DNA of 22,964 nt from positions 1 to 22,964 of the forward strand of contig JACKBI010000022.1 in assembly GCA_020634615.1 (NCBI GenBank). Reading direction: 5' to 3'. The notes below the pieces were generated by a model, which searched no databases, was not told the origin of the DNA, and saw nothing but the letters and a program-made list of their open reading frames with translations. The translations under genes were made by a program, and so were the position numbers. The first letter of the stretch is position 1; the number at the start of each line of letters is the position of its first letter. The stretch comes from Anaerolineales bacterium (GTDB taxonomy: Bacteria > Chloroflexota > Anaerolineae > JAAEKA01). This document shows, piece by piece, positions 6,880 to 13,317 of the stretch.

Positions 6880-8079
6880 TTACCGTCCAACTGCGTCGAT
6901 CAGACGGATGTAGAACGCTTCGAGCCGGTCAACCAGGCTGTTCCACGAGAGGTCGCCTTCGGCCAGAGCGCGGGCTGCGATGCTCATGCGCTGCCGGCTG
7001 GCTACGTCTTCCAACAGCGCCGCGCATCCTTCAGCGAAAGCCTGCGGCGTGTCGTCGGTCAGGATGCCGATATCGTAGTTCTCATAGATGGGCCGCAGGA
7101 TGCGCATGTCGGTTGCGACGGTGGGACGCCCGACGGCCAGGTAGTCGTTGAGTTTGGAGGGCCAGATGTTGTTGGTCGCGGTCATCCGCTTGAACGGCAA
7201 CACCATCACGTCAGACGACGACAGGAACAGGTTTAGTTCCTCGTAGGAGATCCAGCCGGTCTCGATCAGATCGTCCTGACAGTCGTCGGGCACGAAGGAG
7301 CGCATGTCGGGCAGCTTGGCGTTGCCTGCGCAGACAACCTTGACAGGTCGATCGACCATCCGCTTGAGCAGGCGCAGCGACTCGAACAGCAGCGCAGCGG
7401 TGGTGGGACGCATCACGCCGACGTAGCCCAGCACGTACGCGTCGGCCGGCACACGATCCTCGCCAAGCTGCGCACGCGCGTCGGCCATGACGTGCGCCGT
7501 CAGCCCTTCGGGATCACAGCCGTGCAGCAGATTGATCATCCGCTCGGCCGGGACACCCAGCGCCAGCGCCCGCTCCATCAACGGCTCGCCCATCGCAACC
7601 ACGCCATCGGCGAAGGGATGGAAGAACTCCTCGCAGAAGGTCTCCACCGGGTGCATAAACGTGCGGATCTTGCGGCTGCGCTCTGTAGCCGTGCCGCCGC
7701 GACCGTACCAGTCCGCCCAGTCGAGGATCACCGGCACGCCGCTGCGCCGTTTCATCCACAACGCAGGGAGAGAAACCACCGGCCGCGATTCAAGCCCGTG
7801 GACGATGTCATAGTCGCGGCCATCGAAATGCGCCATCCGCCGCGCCGCGTCCCACAGATCCCAGCCGGTGCGCGCCTGCCCGGGCAGCAGGTCGGGCGCC
7901 TCAATGATGGTCACGCCCTCGGTTACACTGGTGTGAAAATCGGTTTTGTCGTCGGGCGAAATACAGACCACCGTCACGTCGTGGCCGCGGCGAACCAAAA
8001 AGCGGGCCTGGTGATAGGCCCGAAAGAATGCGCCGCCGCCCTTCCAGGTGACATTGTGGGTGAGATAGAGGATTCGCAT
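6880..8079 (-). CDS. GT4-family glycosyltransferase, variant C-terminal site
   Basis: A 399-residue GT-B glycosyltransferase of group 1 type. The N-terminal half has LYLTHNVTWKGGGAFFRAYH (4-23) for the acceptor-side Gly loop. The C-terminal half has LGYVGVMRPTTA (217-228), GWISYEEL (275-282) and LPFKRMTATNNIWPSKLNDY (294-313), then GRPTVAT. The first Glu of the usual E-x7-E motif is missing; the PSKLNDYLAVGRP form is known from a subset of GT4-like enzymes. It probably adds a sugar to the lipid-linked intermediate on the cytoplasmic side. No membrane segment is seen. The ATG at 8079 starts the conserved MRILYLTHN; upstream there is only a distant GGAG. It follows the tandem-repeat gap and is followed by the 228-bp repeat-bearing gap. 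Confidence 0.87.
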   Translation of the reverse strand: MRILYLTHNVTWKGGGAFFRAYHQARFLVRRGHDVTVVCISPDDKTDFHTSVTEGVTIIEAPDLLPGQARTGWDLWDAARRMAHFDGRDYDIVHGLESRPVVSLPALWMKRRSGVPVILDWADWYGRGGTATERSRKIRTFMHPVETFCEEFFHPFADGVVAMGEPLMERALALGVPAERMINLLHGCDPEGLTAHVMADARAQLGEDRVPADAYVLGYVGVMRPTTAALLFESLRLLKRMVDRPVKVVCAGNAKLPDMRSFVPDDCQDDLIETGWISYEELNLFLSSSDVMVLPFKRMTATNNIWPSKLNDYLAVGRPTVATDMRILRPIYENYDIGILTDDTPQAFAEGCAALLEDVASRQRMSIAARALAEGDLSWNSLVDRLEAFYIRLIDAVGR

Positions 8080-8104
8080 AAGTGAGTTCAGACGCTCCGG
8101 CTCG

Positions 8105-8217
8105 CCCTCCTACTCTTACTCGTCCTCGTACTCGTCCGGTTCTGGTCAACCGAAAGATTCGAGGACGAGTAGGAGTACGAGGACGAGTAGGAGTAAAAGT
8201 AGGAGGACGAGTAAGAG
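8105..8217. repeat. 18-bp tandem repeat with an inverted counter-arm
   Basis: The right part holds GAGGACGAGTAGGAGTAC as near-identical 18-bp units at 8161-8178 and 8179-8196, and a partial third unit at 8203-8217 after a 6-bp spacer. The left part (8105-8137) is built of the reverse complement (CTCGTCCTCGTACTCGTCC and related runs), so the whole can fold into a long imperfect hairpin with a loop around 8138-8159. It fills the 139-bp gap between the sugar transferase and the next glycosyltransferase and ends directly at the stop codon at 8219. No reading frame is supported. Confidence 0.85.
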
Positions 8218-8218
8218 A

Positions 8219-8941
8219 TTAGCCCGCGCCCTTTCCGGTCAGCATCACCCACGGCGTCTTCAACATGATCATGATGTCGCCGCGAAATGTGCGCGTTCTG
8301 ATATACTCCAGGTCGATGGCCAGCATGCCGCTGAAACCGACCTGGCTGCGGGCCGTCACCTGGTACAGACCCGTGATGCCGGGTGTGACGCTGACGCGCT
8401 GGCGAGCGACGTCGTCATAGTGTTCATATTCGTACGGTACCGGCGGCCGCGGCCCCACCAGGCTCATGTCGCCCAGCAGGACGTTGATCATCTGCGGTAC
8501 CTCGTCCAGGCTCAGCTTGCGCAGATAGCGACCCACCGAGGTGATACGCGGGTCGTTGACGACCTTGAAAACCTGCTTGCCTGAGGCGTCCTGCGAAAAT
8601 GCTGCGTCTTCCTTGACGAACTTTTCCAGCCACTCCTTGTGCGCCTTGTTGTCGCTGTCGGCGCGCATGGTGCGGAACTTGTAGTAGCGGAACCCGCGAC
8701 CGCCCTTGCCGATCACTGTGCCGCGGTAAAAGACCGGGCCGGGCGAGCTGAGCTTGATCAGCAGCGCGATCAGCAGCCACAGCGGCAACAACACGACCAG
8801 AACCAGTGCCGAGAGCACAACGTCCAGCGTCCGCTTGCTTGCGAGATAGCCCGGCGGCGCGTGACGTTCGGCCCACTGGACCGTGATCAGCCCAGGAGCG
8901 GCGGATGAGCTTGTCGAACTCGTCTGCGTTTGCCCGCTCAC
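8219..8941 (-). CDS. Short undecaprenyl-phosphate sugar-1-phosphate transferase (canonical)
   Basis: A 240-residue bacterial sugar transferase (small monotopic phosphoglycosyltransferase type) that starts a lipid-linked glycan by moving sugar-1-phosphate onto undecaprenyl phosphate. It has a single re-entrant hydrophobic helix (about 41-65, followed by KLSSPGPVFYR), YYKFRTMRADS (86-96), the catalytic Asp146-Glu147 in RKLSLDEVPQMINVL (141-155), GDMSLVGPRPPVPYE (157-171) and TPGITGLYQV (186-195). All family signatures are intact, unlike the paralogue at 381-1847. The GTG at 8941 is chosen because it overlaps the TGA of the preceding gene (GTGA) and has GGAAGG upstream; the longer frame to 9031 is an overlap artefact. 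A Ser/Thr-rich N-terminus (2-15) precedes the domain. Confidence 0.93.
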   Translation of the reverse strand: MSGQTQTSSTSSSAAPGLITVQWAERHAPPGYLASKRTLDVVLSALVLVVLLPLWLLIALLIKLSSPGPVFYRGTVIGKGGRGFRYYKFRTMRADSDNKAHKEWLEKFVKEDAAFSQDASGKQVFKVVNDPRITSVGRYLRKLSLDEVPQMINVLLGDMSLVGPRPPVPYEYEHYDDVARQRVSVTPGITGLYQVTARSQVGFSGMLAIDLEYIRTRTFRGDIMIMLKTPWVMLTGKGAG

Positions 8942-10452
8942 AGGTAGCCCAGCCCTTCCAGTTGCCGCAGGGTCGCCTCGTCCAGACCCACCTGCGCGCT
9001 GGTGTCGCTCAACGCCGCGAATTCGCCGCACTCAGCCAGCCACGTTTCCAACGCTGCTGCCAGCCGCCGCACGACCTCTGGGTTCTCAGCAGCGACGTTG
9101 CGCTGCTCGCCGGGGTCGGCCTGCAAGTCGAACAGCATATCGCGCGCGACGCGCTGTCGCCGCACGTAGAACATGGGATTGCGCAGCACCCGCTTCAGCA
9201 TCTCCGGGTTGGAAAGCTGTTTTGCGTAGTCGGCCAGCCGCTGACCCGCGCCGCTGCCGCCGCCAGCGCGGCCGCTGTAGTCGCCGGGCGGATCGACGCG
9301 CAGGTATTTCCATCGGTCATCGCGGACTGCAAGCAGCCGCTGATTGGCGGTGGATGCCTGCGTCTCAGAGTAAACCAGCGAGCGGGGCCGTTCGCCGGCG
9401 CGCGCCGCGGACAACAGGCTGACGCCCTGCATCCCGTCGGCCAACTGGCCCAGCCCCAACGCGTCCAGTACCGTCGGCGCGATGTCGGTCAACTGCGCCA
9501 GCGCGCCGGTCGCGCCCGGCTGCACGTCGAAACCAGCCGGAAATTTGATGATCAACGGCACGCGCATGATCTCTTCATAGGCGAGATGTCCGTGGACGAA
9601 ATCGCCATGCTCGCCAAACGCCTCGCCGTGGTCGCCGGCCACCACGATCAGTGTGTCGTCGTACTGGCCCTGCGCCTTGAGCTGCTGCACCAGCAGCCCG
9701 AATTGCACGTCTGTGTAGGCAATCTCGCCGTCGTAGAGGTCAACCAACCGCTGGATGTCGTCTGACGTCCGCACCCGGCGCACGCTTTCCGCGCTGCCGT
9801 CGATCTTACCCGTGTATGCTGTGTCGCGCCAGCGGTCGTAACCAGGCGGCGGATAATACGGATCGTGCGGATCAAGCACCCACAGAAACATAAACCAGGG
9901 AGAACCCGACGCGGCCGGCTGATTGCCATTTCCATTGGCAATGGCTGCTGCCTGGCTTGCCAGCCACGGCAACGCGGCTTCGTTGACATCCTCCGCCAGC
10001 GGCAGGACGACCGTGGTGTCTTCCTCGAAATAGAGCTTCCACGCCCCGGTGTTGCTGACCTCGCGCCGGCTGACCAGCGACGGCTCTTTGTACAGATCGA
10101 CGAACTTATCGAAGCCGACCGCATATCCCATGGGCGAGGAAACGTTGCCGATAGTGCTGACGGCAGCCGTACGATAACCGGCAGCCTGCAACAACTCAGG
10201 CAGCCGCGGCACGGCGCGCACAAACAGGTCGCTGCGGCTGCGCACACCATGCGCCGGCGGGTAGCAGCCGCTGAGGATCGACGCGGCCACCGGCTTGGTC
10301 CACGTGCTGGGCGAGCAGGCCGCGCTGAAACGCACAGCCGAAGCCTCAGCCGCCAGCGCGTCAAGATTCGGCGTCGTCGGTCGGGCGTAGCCGTAGCTGC
10401 TCAAATGGTCGGCCCGCAGGGCATCGACGATGTAGATAAGAACGTTGGTCAT
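8938..10452 (-). CDS. Sulfatase-like alkaline-phosphatase-superfamily hydrolase with Thr nucleophile
   Basis: A 504-residue protein of the alkaline phosphatase/sulfatase superfamily. Metal-site motifs are IVDALRADHLSSYGY (8-22, Asp10), DPHDPYYPP (194-202), GDHGEAFGEHG (273-283) and HGHLAYEE (287-294). Aligning TKPVAASILSG (52-62) with the sulfatase consensus C-x-P-x-R-(5)-TG places Thr52 at the nucleophile and Ala at the Arg position. Cys46 in CSPST is out of register, so formylglycine sulfatase activity is unlikely. It may be a phosphohydrolase or a phospho-group transferase. No signal peptide or membrane helix is seen, which implies a cytoplasmic site. The C-terminus is LRQLEGLGYL. The ATG at 10452 begins the conserved core; the TTG at 10473 is rejected. 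A small hairpin (10464-10477) lies just upstream. It overlaps the next gene by 4 bp. Confidence 0.85.
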   Translation of the reverse strand: MTNVLIYIVDALRADHLSSYGYARPTTPNLDALAAEASAVRFSAACSPSTWTKPVAASILSGCYPPAHGVRSRSDLFVRAVPRLPELLQAAGYRTAAVSTIGNVSSPMGYAVGFDKFVDLYKEPSLVSRREVSNTGAWKLYFEEDTTVVLPLAEDVNEAALPWLASQAAAIANGNGNQPAASGSPWFMFLWVLDPHDPYYPPPGYDRWRDTAYTGKIDGSAESVRRVRTSDDIQRLVDLYDGEIAYTDVQFGLLVQQLKAQGQYDDTLIVVAGDHGEAFGEHGDFVHGHLAYEEIMRVPLIIKFPAGFDVQPGATGALAQLTDIAPTVLDALGLGQLADGMQGVSLLSAARAGERPRSLVYSETQASTANQRLLAVRDDRWKYLRVDPPGDYSGRAGGGSGAGQRLADYAKQLSNPEMLKRVLRNPMFYVRRQRVARDMLFDLQADPGEQRNVAAENPEVVRRLAAALETWLAECGEFAALSDTSAQVGLDEATLRQLEGLGYL

Positions 10453-10492
10453 GAAAACAATCTGCGGTTTCAACCGCTTATCTGCTGCGGTT

Positions 10493-10687
10493 GATGAAAG
10501 TTAAGAAAATAAACCGGCAATTGCATCGTGACGCCCGCCGGAGGCTGAAAGCCGTCCGGCTACAACGTGGAAGCCCTTCCAGGGCTGGAATCCAGGCCCG
10601 TGGGGCCTTCCACCTCGTAGCCCGATCCGTTTTACGGTCGGGCGGGCCTCGCTGGACTATTACCGAGTTAAATTTTTAACTTTCATC
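10493..10687. repeat. MITE-like structured repeat, copy 1
   Basis: A 195-bp element with perfect 12-bp terminal inverted repeats GATGAAAGTTAA (10493-10504, and its complement at 10676-10687). Inside are further dyads: GGCTACAACGTGGAAG pairs imperfectly with CTTCCACCTCGTAGCC, and CCCGATCCG with CGGTCGGG. It carries no gene. A second copy in the same orientation lies at 19731-19968. It sits inside the operon gap 10453-10704, between a glycosyltransferase and the sulfatase-like gene, and so must be part of the operon mRNA. Confidence 0.88.
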
Positions 10688-10704
10688 AGCATACTTTCTC
10701 CGTA

Positions 10705-11832
10705 TCAAACGCCGAATTCATTCGGCGGGCGCACCGTCGTCACATCGGCATACAACGCCAACAGCCGATCCACATAGCGCGGCACGTCGTACTCGGCCAC
10801 GACCTGCTGACGGTTGAGGTCGCCCATCGCGCTGCGCAACGCCGGGTCGTCCAGCAGCCGGGTGATCGCGGATGCCAGGGAGGGGACGTCGCCCGGCTGC
10901 ACCAGCAGCCCGTTGCGGCCTTCGGCGATCAGATCCGGGATGCCGCCGACCGGTGTGGTGACCACCGGCAGCCCGGCAGCCATCGCCTCAAGCACGGCGA
11001 TGGGAACGCCCTCGGCGTAGGAAGGCAATACCAGCAGCGCCGCCTGCTGCAACAGGGCCAACTTTTGGTCGCTGCGCACCCAACCGGCAAACGTCACGCC
11101 ATCGCCAAGCCCTGCTGCCAGCGCTGCCACGTCCACAGGCGGCTCACCGCCGGTGACGACGAAATGCGCTTCAGGGCATCGCTCCAGTACCGTTGGCGCA
11201 GCAGCCAGCAGATCACGCACGCCCTTGCGAGCGGAAAAGTCACCCAGAAACAGCACCTTGGTATCGGATCGCCGGTCAGGGTCAGCCGGTGGGCGGATTG
11301 CGGCACAGTCCACGGGGTTGTGCAGCGCAACCAGTCGACTATCAGCATCGACGCCGGCTGGAAGCAATCCGGCCAACGCAGCCTGCCAGCTTTCTGACAG
11401 CACCACCACCACAGTCGCCGAACGCAGCGCCCAGCGCACGAGCCAGCCTTGCAACGGATTGCCGCCGGTGATCTCAGTGGCGGCGCTGGCATCGCCGGGA
11501 ATATGCCAATGAAAAAGAACAGGCCGGCCCGCCAGCCGGGCCAAAGCCAGGTACAACGCATGTCGATAGAAGCTGCTGCCGCCGCCAACCTGCAAGTGAA
11601 CCACGTCCACGTGCCGCCTCGCCAGCAAGCTGATCTCGCCAGCCAGCGCAGCCAGGGAGCGACGCAACTTGCTCAATCCGCCGGCCCTCGTGCCCTCTGC
11701 CAGATAGGTCAGACGGCAGCGCGCCGGCAGAGTCGAGTCGAGAATCATGCCGGTGACAGCCGAGATGCCGCCGCCCACCCGCGGCTCCGGACCGATCATC
11801 AGCACGCGCGGGCCGGTCACCGGCGCGGTCAT
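10705..11832 (-). CDS. GT4-family glycosyltransferase
   Basis: A 375-residue group 1 glycosyltransferase with a standard GT-B layout. It shows an N-terminal glycine loop (PRVGGGISAVTG, 17-28), HWHIPGDA (108-115), the hinge and nucleotide region VLFLGDFSARKGVRDLL (193-209), FAGWV (248-252) and the complete E-x7-E motif with Glu274 and Glu282 in PSYAEGVPIAVLEAMAAGLP (270-289). It would transfer a sugar from a nucleotide donor to the growing lipid-linked glycan at the cytoplasmic face. It has no signal peptide or clear membrane helix. The ATG at 11832 overlaps the TGA of the preceding Wzy-like gene (ATGA), which fixes the start. The MITE-like element follows its stop codon. Confidence 0.93.
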   Translation of the reverse strand: MTAPVTGPRVLMIGPEPRVGGGISAVTGMILDSTLPARCRLTYLAEGTRAGGLSKLRRSLAALAGEISLLARRHVDVVHLQVGGGSSFYRHALYLALARLAGRPVLFHWHIPGDASAATEITGGNPLQGWLVRWALRSATVVVVLSESWQAALAGLLPAGVDADSRLVALHNPVDCAAIRPPADPDRRSDTKVLFLGDFSARKGVRDLLAAAPTVLERCPEAHFVVTGGEPPVDVAALAAGLGDGVTFAGWVRSDQKLALLQQAALLVLPSYAEGVPIAVLEAMAAGLPVVTTPVGGIPDLIAEGRNGLLVQPGDVPSLASAITRLLDDPALRSAMGDLNRQQVVAEYDVPRYVDRLLALYADVTTVRPPNEFGV

Positions 11833-13307
11833 GGCGTCGCCGCAGTGTCTTGCACGGCTGCTGGCATCATGTGTCGTGTGATCGCCATGATCAGCCCTGC
11901 CATAATCCAGAAATAGCTGGCGACGCTGGGCTGCGAAAAGACGTTGTCGCCCATCGCACCGAAGAGAATGCCGGCCGAACCGATGATAAACGCCAGAGCG
12001 AAAAGCTGCAACGGCTGGTCATCAGATCGACGGAAAATTCGCCATGCCTGACGGATCACGATCACCAGCGACGCGATGAAGGCGATCAGGCCGATCAGGC
12101 CCACGTCCAGCCAGAAGCCAAGGATCTCGTTGTGTGGGCGGTTGCCGATCAGGAAGGCCTCGCGCCGCCAGTAGAGGCCAGCGATCCGCGGCGCAGCCTG
12201 CAGGATGTAGAAATATTCGAACGATTTCATCCCAAGACCGGCCAGGAAGGCCAACGGGCTGGTGGTGATCCAGTCAACTGCCAGCTTCCAAACCTCGATG
12301 CGACCGAAGAGTGTGCTGGTTGGGTCGGCCACCTGCTCCAGGCGATCCAGCGCTGGCGAAAAGATGAGCAGCACCGAGCCGGCAACCACCGGGATCGTCA
12401 GCAGCAGTTGGCGGTAACGCAGCGAGCCGCGCAGCAGGCCTAGCAACAGCACGGCGAACACCAACGCAAACCACGCGCCGCGAATGAAGGTCAGCAGCAA
12501 AGCCGCGCCTGCCCCAACCAGCAGCAATGCCAGCAGTCCCTTGCGAAACTGCCAGACGCCGCTGCCGGCGTCCTCGGGCGACGACTCCAGAAGGAAGATC
12601 AGCACCAGAGGGATCAACAACACCAGAAAATAGGCCAGTGTGAACGGCCCGCCGGCCAACCCGTAGACTCGGTTGAACAGCTCGCCGGCCCAGATCGTCT
12701 GTCCACCGCCGGTGGCAGCCTGCAAGAAACTGGTGAGTATCGGGATAATCGGCGCCAGCAGCAGAGCGACCACCATGTGCCGCAGTTGCTCCTTGCTCTG
12801 GATCACATCCACGATCAGCCACATGATGGCATAGTAGCTGACGAAACGGAAGATGCCCTTCATCGACTCGACCGGCGTCGGGCTCCAGATCATGGTAACC
12901 ATCGGCACGGCCAGGAAAATCAGATAGGGTGCGGTGATGGGCAGTGAAAAGACGGGCCGGCGCATCGTCAATGCTCGCAGCGCCACGCCGACGATCAGCA
13001 GCGACGTCAGCAGAATGTCCGGGCTGAGACGCACGCCGCCGGGCACCGGCAGGTCGATGCTGTTCAGATTGACCGCCAGCACGGTATAGATCAGCAGCGC
13101 GAATTCAGGTCGTGCGACCACCAGCGCCACCCAGGCCACTGAGATACCGGCGCCCAGCATGGCGGCGGCCATCATCGGCGACTGGCGCACGCCCATGACG
13201 AAGCCGATCAGCAGGCAGCCAGCCAATCCCAGCGGAACGATCCACCAGGCGGGATTGCGACGATCAGCGCGCGGCGTCGATGGCCGGCCAATTCGTTGGT
13301 TGATCAC
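11829..13307 (-). CDS. O-antigen polymerase/ligase family membrane protein (Wzy/WaaL-like)
   Basis: A 492-residue integral membrane protein with about eleven to twelve hydrophobic segments and a large loop near residues 320-390, as in the Wzy_C (PF04932) family. The loop shows LFGRIEVWKLAVDWI (about 331-345), PLAFLAGLGMKSFEYF and RPHNEILGFWLDVGLIG, matching the family pattern of Arg/Trp, Pro-x-x-GxG and His-Asn residues. Proteins of this kind polymerise lipid-linked repeat units or ligate a glycan outside the membrane. The GTG at 13307 is chosen: GAGGG stands 7-8 nt upstream and it follows the previous stop by 10 bp. The TTG at 13337 would give a longer overlap without a site. It is the second gene of the operon and overlaps the next by 4 bp. 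Confidence 0.88.
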   Translation of the reverse strand: MINQRIGRPSTPRADRRNPAWWIVPLGLAGCLLIGFVMGVRQSPMMAAAMLGAGISVAWVALVVARPEFALLIYTVLAVNLNSIDLPVPGGVRLSPDILLTSLLIVGVALRALTMRRPVFSLPITAPYLIFLAVPMVTMIWSPTPVESMKGIFRFVSYYAIMWLIVDVIQSKEQLRHMVVALLLAPIIPILTSFLQAATGGGQTIWAGELFNRVYGLAGGPFTLAYFLVLLIPLVLIFLLESSPEDAGSGVWQFRKGLLALLLVGAGAALLLTFIRGAWFALVFAVLLLGLLRGSLRYRQLLLTIPVVAGSVLLIFSPALDRLEQVADPTSTLFGRIEVWKLAVDWITTSPLAFLAGLGMKSFEYFYILQAAPRIAGLYWRREAFLIGNRPHNEILGFWLDVGLIGLIAFIASLVIVIRQAWRIFRRSDDQPLQLFALAFIIGSAGILFGAMGDNVFSQPSVASYFWIMAGLIMAITRHMMPAAVQDTAATP

Positions 13308-13317
13308 GCCAATGCCC

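Noticed and set aside
8105..8217. CRISPR-like array
   Set aside because: The units are contiguous, with no unique spacers, and include a reverse-complement arm; no cas genes are present.
10300..10320. CSPST in the sulfatase-like protein as a formylglycine site
   Set aside because: The Arg of CxPxR is missing, and spacing to the conserved SG places Thr52, not Cys46, at the nucleophile.
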